A program made the translations under genes and the position numbers. From Allorhodopirellula heiligendammensis (GTDB taxonomy: Bacteria > Planctomycetota > Planctomycetia > Pirellulales > Pirellulaceae), in contig NZ_SJPU01000001.1 in the NCBI RefSeq assembly GCF_007860105.1, positions 2,439,700-2,503,699 of the forward strand: a stretch of DNA of 64,000 nt, read 5' to 3'. This document shows positions 10,237-20,237 of the stretch, one piece after another. How positions within the stretch are numbered: the first letter of the stretch is position 1; each line of letters starts with the position of its first letter. The notes beneath the pieces were generated by a model. That model saw nothing but the letters and a program-made list of their open reading frames with translations. It was not told where the DNA came from and searched no databases.

Positions 10237-11139
10237 ATGAAAAAATTTGGCATATTTAATCCTCCGCGTCGGCAGGCTCGCAGTCTGCTGGGGCTGATCA
10301 CAACGCTCATCGCCATGTTGTTGGGTGCATCCAGCGTGGCGTTCGCGGTAGAGAAACCGCACGTTGTCCTGGTGGTGGGGACACTGCACTACTCACCGGA
10401 ATTGAGCATGCCGCTGCTGGCGGAGGAGTTGGAACGATTCGGATTTCGCACGACGGTCGTGATGGGGACCGGTGATCCTGAGAAGAAGAGGGAGAACGTT
10501 CTGCCCGGCATCGAGGTATTGGCAGACGCCGATCTGGCAATCTTCTTCATGAGGTTTCTCCAACTCCCCGATGAGCAATGGCAGCCAATCGAAGACTATG
10601 TCAGATCCGGAAAGCCTGTGATCGGATTGCGTACGGCAAATCACTCGTTCAAGTATCCAGCGAAACATCCGCGATTCAGCTGGAACGATGACTTTGGGCG
10701 ACGCGTTCTTGGTACCCCGTACGTCGTCCACCAGTCCAGCGCAACCAAGATTCAGGTGAACGAAGACGCTCGCCTTCATCCGGTCATGACAAACGTATTG
10801 AAGTCGCATTGGACATCGCCGGGGACGTTGTATTTAACACATTTCGAAGAAGGCTGTATTCCGCTCGTAACAGGCACCGGGACTGGCCGACCACGCGAGT
10901 TGAAAAAATCATTCGGGGTTATCCAGACGAAGCAATCGGAGACGGATACCGTCGCGTGGGTGTGGCAGAACGAGTGGGGCGGGAAAGTCTTCGGAACGAC
11001 GTTTGGTCACCCCGGCGATTTCGCTGAAGAAGCAGTTGTCAGGATGATCGTCAACGCTGCGTGCTGGGCGGTTGAACTCCCACTGCCTGGCGCGGACGTT
11101 GAGATGACGACTTGGGAAATCGAGCGGGCCGACAAGTAG
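10237..11139 (+). CDS. Secreted ThuA-like protein
   Basis: Protein of 300 residues with a signal peptide of about 33 residues (hydrophobic stretch LLGLITTLIAMLLGASSVAFA). The rest matches the ThuA/trehalose-utilisation fold, a class I glutamine amidotransferase-like domain common in planctomycetes: VVLVVGTLHYSPELSMPLLAEEL, DADLAIFFMRF, YVRSGKPVIGLRTANHSF and the C-terminal FGTTFGHPGDF. The Cys of true amidotransferases is not apparent at the expected elbow (GLRTANHSF). In PVC bacteria such genes often neighbour haem-HEAT proteins, as here. A TTG 21 nt upstream is a possible alternative start; the ATG is preferred. Biochemical role not established. Confidence 0.88.
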   Translation: MKKFGIFNPPRRQARSLLGLITTLIAMLLGASSVAFAVEKPHVVLVVGTLHYSPELSMPLLAEELERFGFRTTVVMGTGDPEKKRENVLPGIEVLADADLAIFFMRFLQLPDEQWQPIEDYVRSGKPVIGLRTANHSFKYPAKHPRFSWNDDFGRRVLGTPYVVHQSSATKIQVNEDARLHPVMTNVLKSHWTSPGTLYLTHFEEGCIPLVTGTGTGRPRELKKSFGVIQTKQSETDTVAWVWQNEWGGKVFGTTFGHPGDFAEEAVVRMIVNAACWAVELPLPGADVEMTTWEIERADK

Positions 11140-11233
11140 CCGCGCCGTGAGCGATGCTCCGTTTTCACCGCAAAAATCCGTCTGCATATCGCGTTAGCTC
11201 CGGCGATTCCTACCAAGAAAGAAGCACCGAAAG

Positions 11234-12511
11234 ATGAGAAGTATTTGTTATACCGCTGCATTGCTAAGCTGCTGGCTGTCCGTCTCCCACGTACCCGCCC
11301 AGGCACCGATTCGACCAGGTGACCACGTCGCTATCGTTGGAAATACCTTTGCGGACCAGTTGCGTATTCACGGGTACCTCGAAACCATGTTGGTGCAGCA
11401 TTGGCCTGAAGACCCGGTATCAATTCGCAACCTGGGCTGGGGCGGAGATATGCTAACGGCGCGTGATCGGCCGACGGGGTTCCCGTCGGAAGAGCAAACT
11501 CTCACCGATCATCGTACCGATGTGATCATCGCCTGTTTCGGGATGGGCGAATCCTTCGGCGGCGAGAGCCGTCTCTCCGATTTTCGAGCTTCGGTGCAGG
11601 CGTTCATCGAGTCTCATGCGGGCAAACAGTACAACGGGCAGACGGATGTACGATTGGTGCTGATCTCTCCGATCGCTTACGAGCAACTCGGTGAGTTGAC
11701 ACCTCACCACCAGCGGCGGAATCACGAACTGGCCATGTACAGCCGCGCCATGGAAGAAGTCGCCCGTGCTCAGAACGTGCCCTTCATCGATATCAATGAG
11801 CAGACGCGTTACCTGATGGATGAGCCGCAGGGCCCGAATCTGACCACCAACGGAATCCATCTGAACCGGTACGGTTACTGGGCGACCAGTCATTTTATCT
11901 TTCGGGAGCTTATCGCTGACGACAAAGAATTCAGCGAGCGCCCCTGGCGGATATTCATTGACGCTTCCGATTCATCCGTCAGTAGTAGCGGCGTGAAGGT
12001 TTCACATCTTTCGGACTTCGAGACAGGGCTGACTTTTCGTGTCGCCGAAGTGGCTGCCGCGACTCTGCCACCGCCCACTCACGACGAACTACCGCCACAA
12101 CTTGCGCATCTGAGAGACTCGTTGACCGTCGTTAATCTGCCCCCGGGGATCTATTCGCTGAAGGTTGATGACGAACTCGTCGTGACGGCGAGTCACCGAC
12201 AGTGGGCAGAGGGCGTCGCCGTTGACGGGTCGCCGGCTCACAAGATCGCCGAGGCGATTCGCTCGGAGGTCAACGAGAAGAATTTGCAGTTCACCTATAG
12301 TTGGAAGACGCTCAATCAGGTGCACATTGTGGGCGAACGAAAAAAGTCTCCCAGCGGAAAACAGTTGCCCGCCGAAGTCATCGAGTTCAATCGACTCGCC
12401 AATGAACGCGACGCAAGGTTGCGTAGTGGGATCCAACGGACAACTCGCGAGTGGAGTTTGACGCTGGATACATCAGAACAGAAGACTAACGAGATCAAGG
12501 CTAACCAATAA
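11234..12511 (+). CDS. SGNH/GDSL-hydrolase-fold protein, apparently without the catalytic serine
   Basis: Secreted protein of 425 residues (signal peptide about 1-23, ending PAQA). It opens with GDHVAIVGNTFADQLRIHGYLE, the block I region of a planctomycete SGNH subfamily in which the usual GDS is replaced by GNT. Block II is GWGGD, block III is FGMGESF rather than GxND, and the C-terminal His block is NGIHLNRYGYW. The canonical Ser and Asn are therefore not visible, so hydrolytic activity is doubtful. The last 180 residues form an extra domain of unknown type. The stop overlaps the start of the haem-HEAT gene by one base (TAATG at 12509-12513), indicating translational coupling. A partner role for that cytochrome-like protein is an inference. 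Confidence 0.85.
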   Translation: MRSICYTAALLSCWLSVSHVPAQAPIRPGDHVAIVGNTFADQLRIHGYLETMLVQHWPEDPVSIRNLGWGGDMLTARDRPTGFPSEEQTLTDHRTDVIIACFGMGESFGGESRLSDFRASVQAFIESHAGKQYNGQTDVRLVLISPIAYEQLGELTPHHQRRNHELAMYSRAMEEVARAQNVPFIDINEQTRYLMDEPQGPNLTTNGIHLNRYGYWATSHFIFRELIADDKEFSERPWRIFIDASDSSVSSSGVKVSHLSDFETGLTFRVAEVAAATLPPPTHDELPPQLAHLRDSLTVVNLPPGIYSLKVDDELVVTASHRQWAEGVAVDGSPAHKIAEAIRSEVNEKNLQFTYSWKTLNQVHIVGERKKSPSGKQLPAEVIEFNRLANERDARLRSGIQRTTREWSLTLDTSEQKTNEIKANQ

Positions 12512-15500
12512 TGAGAATGGAAACATCACCGATGCCCCCTCGCCCCCGCCCGGTTCAACGTCGCAATCACCTTTGGCGCTGCTCACGCGGCAGTCGTGTG
12601 TGGATGGTTCTATTGGCCACGATCGTTTTCACCAGCTCGACGTCAGCTCAAGATGCGTCAGGCATCAAAAACTTGGCGGACGCTGACCTCGACTTAATGG
12701 AGAATCATGATCCGGCGTCTGAACTTGAAAATTTTGAGTTGCTCGATGGATATCAGGTAAACCTGTTCGCCGCCGATCCGATGTTGGCAAATCCGACACA
12801 CATGCACTGGGATTCACGTGGGCGACTTTGGGTTTCTTGTTCGTGGGCGTATCCACAATTGAAGCCAGGTGAGGTCGCCAATGACAAGATTATTATCCTC
12901 GAAGACACCGACGACGATGGCGTGGCCGATAAATCGACGGTATTTGCTGACGGGCTCTACCTGCCGACGGGCCTCGAATTGGCTAATGGAGGATGTTATG
13001 TCGCGCAGTCTCCAGATGTATTCTTTCTCAAGGACACCGATGGAGATGATGTCGCTGATGTCAAAGAATTGGTGCTGACTGGATTTGGAATCGAAGACAG
13101 TCACCACTCAGTGAGTGCCTGGCGACGGGGGCCCGGCGGATGGATTTATTTTCAAGAGGGAATCTTTTTGCATTCACAAGTTGAGACACAGCATGGCGTG
13201 TTGCGAAATTTCAATGGTGGCGTTTATCAGTACAACCCCCGCACGCAAGAACTCAGGATGTTTTGCACCGGTACCGGCGGGAACCCGTGGGGACACGTGT
13301 TTGACAAATGGGGACAGTCGTTCATGGTCAATAACCCCCGGATCATGTATCTGTCTCCTGCCACCGGGAATGGTTCCCAAAGCGTGAAAGTACCAACACT
13401 GATCAGCACAGAAAAACAATGCGGTGGCGATCTCGCGACCGGCTCGCACGTGGGAGACGACATCCGCGACAACCTGCTCAGCGGGCGATTTAAAAGTCGC
13501 ACCATTATTCGATACGAGTTCACCGAAAATGGTGCTGGGTTCAGCGCGAATGTCCTGCCACCATTGATGACGAGCAAACATCCGAATTTCAGGCCGGTCG
13601 ATGTCAAAGTCGGTCCCGACGGCGCGATTTACGTTGCGGATTGGTACAACTCCATCATCAATCATGCCAACCATGATTTCCGCGATCCACGCCGGGATCA
13701 TGAGCATGGTCGAATTTGGAGAATCACTCACAAAGAGCGGCCGCTCGTCAAGAAGCCGGATTTTGATGGTGCCACCACCGAACAACTCGTCGACCACTTG
13801 AAGAGCCCTGAGACCTGGGTCCGTCATCAAGCGAGAAAGGAGATCAGTGAACGCGACCCCGACGAAGTCGCAGTCGTCCTTGAGGCTTGGGTAGATCGCC
13901 TTGATGCGGAGTCACCTGACTACGATCATCACCTCGTTGAAGCGATGTGGGCTTGCCAGAATGTGGAGCGTCCGAGCCAGAAAATTCTTAAATTGGTGCT
14001 AAGTGCCAACGACGGCCATGCTCGCTCGGCAGGCGCCCGCATGATTCGCTACTGGCACGAAGATCTTGACGATCCGATTGGCTTGGTTGCCAAGGCAGCC
14101 GGGGACGCTTTCCCGCGAACGCGAATGGAGGCGGTGCTATCAGCGGGATTCATCCCCGATGCGCAGGCGTATCCCGCGGCGCTGAATTCGCTGGATTATC
14201 CAGGCGACGATTTCCTCGATCTGGCCCTGCCTCAGACGAAATCAGCCTTGGAACCACTATGGCGTCCCGCCATGGAAGCTGGAACCCTCCGTTTCGATAA
14301 TGAGTCTCACCGTGTTTTTGCTGAACAGGCGGCTGGGATAGGTTTTACCGAGAGAATTACTAGCTTTCTTGCTCAAGACAGTCCGACCGAAAAAGAGATT
14401 GCAGATTTCTGCAAACAGCTTCAGGCGATCGGCACGAACGACGACGTCCTCCCGGTAGTTTCAGCGTTGGTGAAGACTGGTGAAGAAAGATCACCTGAGG
14501 TTGCCATCGCCTTGCTCGAAACGCTCCGGCCGATGGCCAATCCGCGTCAGTCGCGAGCGCTTCGCCGGCGTTTGCAGTCGTTGACGCGACTGCTCGACCA
14601 TGACGACGCTAACATCGCTTCACTCGCCGCTGAGAATCTCGCGGCCTGGGGTGTCAACGGTGTCACAGGACAACTTCTCGAGGTTGTCGAAAGTGAGCAG
14701 CGGCCGCCTGTGCTCCGACGATCCGCAGCTGTTGCCTTCGCGGAACTCGGTGGTGACCGCGAGCTGCAGAAGCTCGTTGATCTCGCCGAAAACGGCAACG
14801 CCGAAACACGCTACTGTGCGCTCGCAGGCGTTGTAGCCTCCGACCTGGACAAGGGAGTGAACATGACCGCGACGTTGTTGAGCGAGGATCCAAACGAAGC
14901 CGATCCTGCGCCGTTGCTTGTCGCGATTTTGAAAAATCGAAACGGAGTGAAAGCTCTTGCCGATGCGATGCAGGGCGTCGCTGTGGATCCGACTGTCGCG
15001 CTTCGAGTGGATGAGTTTCATCGCTCGACTGGGCTGCTCCCCAACCGTCTTGCTAGGCTATTTAGGTCGCATCCGAAATCGACTTCGCTCAATGAGCAAC
15101 TGCTAGCAGAAAATCAAGCGAAGCTGACAAGCGATGTGGATCAATTCGGTGACGCCGATCGTGGTGAGCTGATCTACCGGCGAAAGTCGCTGTCATGCAC
15201 GACTTGTCATGGAATTGGTCCGGTCGGTCCAGAGATCGGTCCGAACCTCGTTGCTGTCGGAGCAGCCGCTAAAACCGACTATATCGTCGAGTCCATCTTG
15301 CTGCCTAACAAAGCGATCGCTGAGCACTACGACAATCGAATGTTTGTGCTCGACGACGGTACCATCCAGACCGGCATCGTCACCTCCAAGAGCAAGGACG
15401 AGGTGGTCGTCCGAGATGCGGCCCAGGGTGGAAAGGAGGTGCGGCTTGCGGTGGATGAGATTATTGCTGAAAAGGCGATGGTTTCGGCCATGCCTGCTGG

Positions 15501-15987
15501 TCTCCCTGACCAACTCGCCAACCGTCAAGAGTTTCTCGACCTCGCAAAATTCGTGGCATCTTTGGGGCGGCCAGGTGCCTTTGCTAATGATGAAACTCCC
15601 GTCATCCGAAAGTGGCGACTTTTCACAGCGGCCCGAGGAGAAGAGCTTCCCAGCGACGATGACGAAGGCAGCACCGTATATAGCATGGTCAATGGTGAAC
15701 TGCCCGCGAACGATTTTCCTGATGGCGATCGAGTGATTGCTCGCGGATATCTTAATGTACTCGTTGCCGGCGGTCTGCAATTTCAGGTCAATGATCTTAC
15801 CGGTCTCAACTTCTGGATCGATGGCGAAAAGGTGAGTGATATATCCAGCCCAATTGAGCTTGCCAAAGGTCGACGAGAGTTGACGGTGGTCGTTGACAGC
15901 CAAAAACGCGGAAGTTTGGGTCTGCGAGTGGAATTGCAGCCAGCACCGAAGTCACCTGTAAAATTCCAAATCGAAGGCGGAATTTAA
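12511..15987 (+). CDS. PVC-type haem-binding CxxCH protein with HEAT repeats
   Basis: Large exported protein of 1158 residues. Hydrophobic export signal at about 30-47. Residues about 65-410 form a beta-propeller of the membrane-bound dehydrogenase type (GYQVNLFAADPMLANPTHMHWDSRGRLWV, DGAIYVADWYNSIINH). Residues about 430-850 are alpha-helical HEAT-like repeats. A single c-type haem site, C896-T-T-C-H900, sits in the family segment RGELIYRRKSLSCTTCHG, followed by SILLPNKAIAEHYDNRMF. The final 120 residues look like a PA14-like beta domain. Members are predicted periplasmic electron-transfer or oxidoreductase proteins attached to carbohydrate catabolism in Planctomycetota; the reaction is unknown. 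Translationally coupled to the SGNH-like gene upstream. Confidence 0.93.
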   Translation: MRMETSPMPPRPRPVQRRNHLWRCSRGSRVWMVLLATIVFTSSTSAQDASGIKNLADADLDLMENHDPASELENFELLDGYQVNLFAADPMLANPTHMHWDSRGRLWVSCSWAYPQLKPGEVANDKIIILEDTDDDGVADKSTVFADGLYLPTGLELANGGCYVAQSPDVFFLKDTDGDDVADVKELVLTGFGIEDSHHSVSAWRRGPGGWIYFQEGIFLHSQVETQHGVLRNFNGGVYQYNPRTQELRMFCTGTGGNPWGHVFDKWGQSFMVNNPRIMYLSPATGNGSQSVKVPTLISTEKQCGGDLATGSHVGDDIRDNLLSGRFKSRTIIRYEFTENGAGFSANVLPPLMTSKHPNFRPVDVKVGPDGAIYVADWYNSIINHANHDFRDPRRDHEHGRIWRITHKERPLVKKPDFDGATTEQLVDHLKSPETWVRHQARKEISERDPDEVAVVLEAWVDRLDAESPDYDHHLVEAMWACQNVERPSQKILKLVLSANDGHARSAGARMIRYWHEDLDDPIGLVAKAAGDAFPRTRMEAVLSAGFIPDAQAYPAALNSLDYPGDDFLDLALPQTKSALEPLWRPAMEAGTLRFDNESHRVFAEQAAGIGFTERITSFLAQDSPTEKEIADFCKQLQAIGTNDDVLPVVSALVKTGEERSPEVAIALLETLRPMANPRQSRALRRRLQSLTRLLDHDDANIASLAAENLAAWGVNGVTGQLLEVVESEQRPPVLRRSAAVAFAELGGDRELQKLVDLAENGNAETRYCALAGVVASDLDKGVNMTATLLSEDPNEADPAPLLVAILKNRNGVKALADAMQGVAVDPTVALRVDEFHRSTGLLPNRLARLFRSHPKSTSLNEQLLAENQAKLTSDVDQFGDADRGELIYRRKSLSCTTCHGIGPVGPEIGPNLVAVGAAAKTDYIVESILLPNKAIAEHYDNRMFVLDDGTIQTGIVTSKSKDEVVVRDAAQGGKEVRLAVDEIIAEKAMVSAMPAGLPDQLANRQEFLDLAKFVASLGRPGAFANDETPVIRKWRLFTAARGEELPSDDDEGSTVYSMVNGELPANDFPDGDRVIARGYLNVLVAGGLQFQVNDLTGLNFWIDGEKVSDISSPIELAKGRRELTVVVDSQKRGSLGLRVELQPAPKSPVKFQIEGGI

Positions 15988-16432
15988 TCCGCGCTTTCAT
16001 AGCAGGTCTCATTCTCGCACGGCGCTGCGTGAATGAGACGCGGTGGGTGATCTGCTACTCAGTGATGCTCGCGAATCAATGGTAATTCACCGTGGGGCTG
16101 CAGCCGCGAAGATGAGTCGAGCACGGGTCGGTTCGTTCGATCGATTCCGACGATTGTCTTTGTCGCAAATCCGCACTCAGGTGTCGCAAAATGCCAGCCA
16201 CTAGGGTCGTGCAAGTTACTACAATTACATGTGTTGGCGGTTTCTTGTCCGTAGCTATCTAGCGGACGATGAGAATCACCCTCAGGGTGGCATTGCTGAA
16301 CTTCAAAGACGCTACCGCATGGCATGCACCCGCTGATTCTCCTGTCGCTCCGGCGGAACTGCCATCAACCATTCCAGATACATCAATCTCGTGACGTTGG
16401 AAACACCCAACCTCGACCTGGCTAACAGCTAC
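15988..16432. other. Intergenic region, 445 bp
   Basis: No gene recognised. The downstream sulfatase frame is open from a GTG at 16391, but those residues precede the signal peptide and are probably untranslated. A separate promoter for the 16433 sulfatase is likely, but no clear motif was seen. Confidence 0.5.
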
Positions 16433-18337
16433 ATGAATTCATTCAATCGCTTGTCATGCGTAATTGCACTGGTAATTTTGCTGGCGCCGGTGTGCTTTGC
16501 GGAAGATACAACGCGACCGCAGCCCAACATTATCCTGCTTCTGACGGATGATTTGGGTTGGCAAGACGTGAAGTGTTACGATATTGACGCCCCGTGTCCC
16601 TATGAGACACCGAATATTGATGCACTGGCAACCAAAGGCGTGATGTTCTGGCAAGCCTATTCACCTGCTCCGACGTGCGCACCTTCGCGGTGCGCGATAA
16701 TGAGTGGAAACCATCCCGCTCGGGCTCAGAAGACGCATGTCGTCGGCGGTGCGCCACCGTCACCGCACTCTCGCCAAGGCTCACGGATGATGGATCCCTG
16801 GTACAGCGGACGGATGCCAGCTGATGAGATGACGCTCGCGAGGGTACTGCGAGATAATGGCTATGTCACTGGGCACTCGGGAAAATGGCATATGGCAATC
16901 GATCACCATTCGTTTCCCCAACCGGAGGATCAGGGATTCGACTTCACCCGTTCGAATCGTGGTTCGCGGCGTCGCATGGATGATCGGCTGACGGGGTTCG
17001 CGACGGCCGCACCCGATGACCCATTTCGTCTAGACAAGAATGGCTACCCTTTCGATCAAACGAACCAAGACGCTTTGGCGTTTTTGGAAGAGAGCAAGGA
17101 GGAGCCGTTCTTTTTGTACTATGCAACTTGGCTGGTGCACTCGCCGATCCACACCCGCTCAGCAGCACACTTGAAGAAATACGTTGAGCGTCTGGGGACC
17201 GATCCCGCTGCGACTCCCAACAAGGACACCCCTGGCCAACTCAATCCGTTCTACGCGTCGATGGTTCAAGAGTTGGACTATTACGTTGGGCAGGTATTCG
17301 ACTATCTAGACACGACCGACGACCCGCGCTGGCCTGGACACAAGCTTTGCGAGAATACCTATGTGATCTTTACGTCCGACAATGGAGGCATGGAGGGTGG
17401 TCCCAAGGAACGCTACACCGACAATCACCCACTGGCTCGAGGAAAGATCTCTGCCATGGAGGGTGGGACGCGGGTGCCATTGATCATCACCGGCCCAGGG
17501 ATCTCCGCAGGAGTCGAAACGAACGTGATGGCGAACGGCCTCGATTTCTATCCCACAATCCTTTCGCTGACGGGCGTCAATTTGCCTGCTGGCAAACACC
17601 TTGATGGCTGCGACCTCGAGCCGATGTTGCATGGCGATCCTACGGACCCTGCGCTCGTCAAAGAAACCGATGGCTCGGTGCGCGACACGATGGTATGGCA
17701 CTTTCCCCATGGTACGGCCTTAGAGAGTACGATTCGTACAGGCGACTACAAATTGATTCACAATTATGATTCTGTGAATGATCCGTCGACTCCTCCATTC
17801 GAACTATACCGTCTCTATCGAACCGCCGACGGCAGACAGCAGCGAGCGGATATTGAGGAGGCCATCAATTTAGCTGACGAATTGCCTGAGAAGACGGAGG
17901 CGATGTTTGGCGATCTGAACAGGGCACTGACAGAAATGAAGGCCAGCTACCCCAGCTACAATCCGAATTACAAAGGCAGTATGCCGCATAAGGATGAAGT
18001 GCCATCAGTGATCTCGCACTCCCAACACGGCAACACTGTTGAGTTCACCGTGCAGCAGGAGCATGCCAAGGTGGACCATGCCGATTTGATTTACACGCTA
18101 AACGGTGGCAAACAGTTTGAAGAGTTCTTTCGCGCCCCAGCCACACTGGCTCCCGACGGTACCGTCCTCGCTGAATTGCCCGCCGGGACAACGCATTACT
18201 TCCTCAACCTGATTGATGAGCATAATTTTTTGGTTAGTTATCCAGAGGTGCCCAATGCCCGGAGTCTCTTGCAAGACAAACTGAAGTACTCCGATGTTGC
18301 GTTGACCGCCCAATCGATTGGAGGGGCAGGGAAATAG
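16433..18337 (+). CDS. Secreted sulfatase with C-terminal extra domain (CAPSR type)
   Basis: Family S1 sulfatase of 634 residues from the ATG at 16433, chosen because it begins the signal peptide MNSFNRLSCVIALVILL (cleavage near CFAE). Metal-site TDDLGWQD, formylglycine motif C82-A-P-S-R86, GKWHM in place of GKWHL, and TSDNGGMEGG are present, with the MEGGTRVPLI loop. Beyond the normal sulfatase end (about residue 520) there are about 110 more residues rich in beta strands (TVEFTVQQEHAKVDHADLIYTL, TTHYFLNLIDEHNFLV), likely a small accessory sandwich. A run of 14-bp tandem repeats crosses its stop codon. Sulfate-ester hydrolysis is confident; substrate is not known. Confidence 0.94.
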   Translation: MNSFNRLSCVIALVILLAPVCFAEDTTRPQPNIILLLTDDLGWQDVKCYDIDAPCPYETPNIDALATKGVMFWQAYSPAPTCAPSRCAIMSGNHPARAQKTHVVGGAPPSPHSRQGSRMMDPWYSGRMPADEMTLARVLRDNGYVTGHSGKWHMAIDHHSFPQPEDQGFDFTRSNRGSRRRMDDRLTGFATAAPDDPFRLDKNGYPFDQTNQDALAFLEESKEEPFFLYYATWLVHSPIHTRSAAHLKKYVERLGTDPAATPNKDTPGQLNPFYASMVQELDYYVGQVFDYLDTTDDPRWPGHKLCENTYVIFTSDNGGMEGGPKERYTDNHPLARGKISAMEGGTRVPLIITGPGISAGVETNVMANGLDFYPTILSLTGVNLPAGKHLDGCDLEPMLHGDPTDPALVKETDGSVRDTMVWHFPHGTALESTIRTGDYKLIHNYDSVNDPSTPPFELYRLYRTADGRQQRADIEEAINLADELPEKTEAMFGDLNRALTEMKASYPSYNPNYKGSMPHKDEVPSVISHSQHGNTVEFTVQQEHAKVDHADLIYTLNGGKQFEEFFRAPATLAPDGTVLAELPAGTTHYFLNLIDEHNFLVSYPEVPNARSLLQDKLKYSDVALTAQSIGGAGK

Positions 18338-18364
18338 AGGCAGTGAAATAGAGGCAGGGAATGA
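18325..18364. repeat. Three tandem 14-bp repeats across a stop codon
   Basis: Units of the form ggcag(g/t)gaaataga occupy 18325-18338 and 18339-18352, followed by a partial unit at 18353-18364. The TAG stop of the sulfatase lies inside unit one. Possibly replication slippage; no function inferred. Confidence 0.7.
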
Positions 18365-18661
18365 ATGAGCATTCCACGCAGGTGAGTGCTGCCAGTTTGC
18401 CAACCACCGATCCAGTTGCCCTCGACGGATTTTTCGGCCATTGTCAAATCGAAACGAGAATTGGCGAGGAAAACGCAACCCGTACCCGCAGAGATATCCC
18501 TTAACAAGAAGTGTTTCCGTCGACGACGCAGCTTCATTACAGTCAGCCATCGGCGGATGATGAATGCTCTATCTCTACGTGAAAACAACCATCGCTCATC
18601 GCAAAGTCATGGCCGTCGACTGCGATATTCCGATTGCCTAACACGGATTACAAACGATCAC
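18338..18661. other. Intergenic region, 324 bp
   Basis: Apart from the tandem repeat at its start, nothing recognisable. The reading frame of the next sulfatase is open back to 18386, but the encoded sequence is basic, non-hydrophobic and precedes a good signal peptide, so it is regarded as untranslated. Confidence 0.5.
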
Positions 18662-20122
18662 ATGCACAATATTTTGATTCGAGTTCTACTTCTGCTCTGG
18701 GTTGTTTCAGGCTGCTTTTCGGAGACCGTTGCGGCAGATGAGCGACCCCCTAACTTCGTGGTTATTTTCGTTGATGACTTGGGCTATGGAGATCTCGGCT
18801 GCTTCGGTTCCACCACGATCAAGACGCCTCACATTGACCAGCTGGCTGCCGAAGGGATGCGACTAACGAGTTTTTATGCGCAGACCGTTTGCGGACCTTC
18901 GCGGGCGGCACTGATGACGGGGAGCTATCCGCTGAGGGTCGCGATTCGTCAAAACAAGGTGGAGGTGCACCCGGAATTGCATCCCGATGAAATCACCATC
19001 GCCGAGGTCCTCAAGCCTGCTGGGTACGCATCAGCCGCGTTTGGTAAGTGGGATTTAGCGGGACATCGAGGGGACCGATATGTGCCGACTTTGCTGCCCC
19101 TGTACCAGGGTTTTGACGAGTTCTTTGGTACGTCAACGAGCAACGATACCCGGGTCGACCTGATTCGAGGTAACGAGATGGTTGAAACAAAAGCTGATAT
19201 GCGATTGTTGACCGAACGCTATACCGACGAAGCCATTGATTTTATTCGGCGCAAGGGTGACCAGCCGTTCTTTGTCTATCTTGCTCACTCCATGCCGCAT
19301 GTAACGTTGGCGGCTTCAGATGACTTCAGAGGCAGGTCTGCGGGCGGATTGTACGGGGACGTCGTCGAAGAAATTGACGCCAATGTCGGCCGCATCATGA
19401 AGTCGCTCACAGACATGGGACTTGATGAGCATACATACGTGGTATTCACCAGCGACAATGGGCCATGGTATCTGGGACGCAGCCCCGCGCATCGCAAGCG
19501 GTTTGGTATCGACGCGGCTTCGCATGGCGGATCGGCCGCGCCGCTTCGAGGGGCAAAGACCTCAACCTGGGAAGGCGGCTTGCGAGTCCCATGCATCATT
19601 TGGGCGCCTGGCAAAGTCCCAGCGGGCACAACCTGTGATGAGATCGCGTCGACTATGGACCTGTTGCCGACTTTCGCCGACTTGGCCGCCGTGGATGTGC
19701 CCACTGATCGTGTTATTGATGGGCACGATATTGGTGATCTGATGCACGGCGTTGAAGACGCCACGAGTCCGACGGACGCGTTTTACTTTTACAGGCGTAC
19801 TCGCTTGGAAGCTGTGCGGTCGGGTAAATGGAAACTGCATCGAGCGCTACCGGCAGATAAAACGTGGGCACGGTACAGCAAGGCAGAAGACTCGATCGAC
19901 ATCAACCTTCCAATGTTGTTTGACCTCCAAACTGACGTGGGCGAATCAAATGATGTCGCTGATGAGCACCCAGAAAAGGTGGCAGAATTGTTGCAATTGA
20001 TCGAGCAGGCGCGTATCGATATCGGCGACTACGATCGCGTCGGCGAGAACGCCCGTTTCTTTGATCCGCAACCTCACCGACCTGACATTCGTGTTCCCGT
20101 TTCGTCAAATGCGCAACAATAG
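18662..20122 (+). CDS. Secreted sulfatase (CGPSR type, GKWDL variant)
   Basis: Family S1 sulfatase of 486 residues. Start at 18662 gives a signal peptide MHNILIRVLLLLWVVSG with cleavage near VAADE. VDDLGYGD metal site, formylglycine motif C77-G-P-S-R81 and TSDNGPWYLG are normal. The second signature reads GKWDLAG instead of GKWHLG, replacing the conserved active-site His by Asp. Its C-terminus (ARFFDPQPHRPDIRVPV) aligns with residues around 470-490 of the sulfatase-propeller fusion at 6638, so the two are paralogues, this one without the propeller. A beta-helix gene follows 115 nt downstream. Confidence 0.94.
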   Translation: MHNILIRVLLLLWVVSGCFSETVAADERPPNFVVIFVDDLGYGDLGCFGSTTIKTPHIDQLAAEGMRLTSFYAQTVCGPSRAALMTGSYPLRVAIRQNKVEVHPELHPDEITIAEVLKPAGYASAAFGKWDLAGHRGDRYVPTLLPLYQGFDEFFGTSTSNDTRVDLIRGNEMVETKADMRLLTERYTDEAIDFIRRKGDQPFFVYLAHSMPHVTLAASDDFRGRSAGGLYGDVVEEIDANVGRIMKSLTDMGLDEHTYVVFTSDNGPWYLGRSPAHRKRFGIDAASHGGSAAPLRGAKTSTWEGGLRVPCIIWAPGKVPAGTTCDEIASTMDLLPTFADLAAVDVPTDRVIDGHDIGDLMHGVEDATSPTDAFYFYRRTRLEAVRSGKWKLHRALPADKTWARYSKAEDSIDINLPMLFDLQTDVGESNDVADEHPEKVAELLQLIEQARIDIGDYDRVGENARFFDPQPHRPDIRVPVSSNAQQ

Positions 20123-20237
20123 TGGCGTTCCTTCTGGTCTGTGGGCTGACCGCATGGGCGACGTCTGCGTCCCACGCGGAGAGGTCTGCAAACCTGTCGT
20201 AGCGCGGCCGCACGGAAGTCATCCTCGTGGTATTAAA

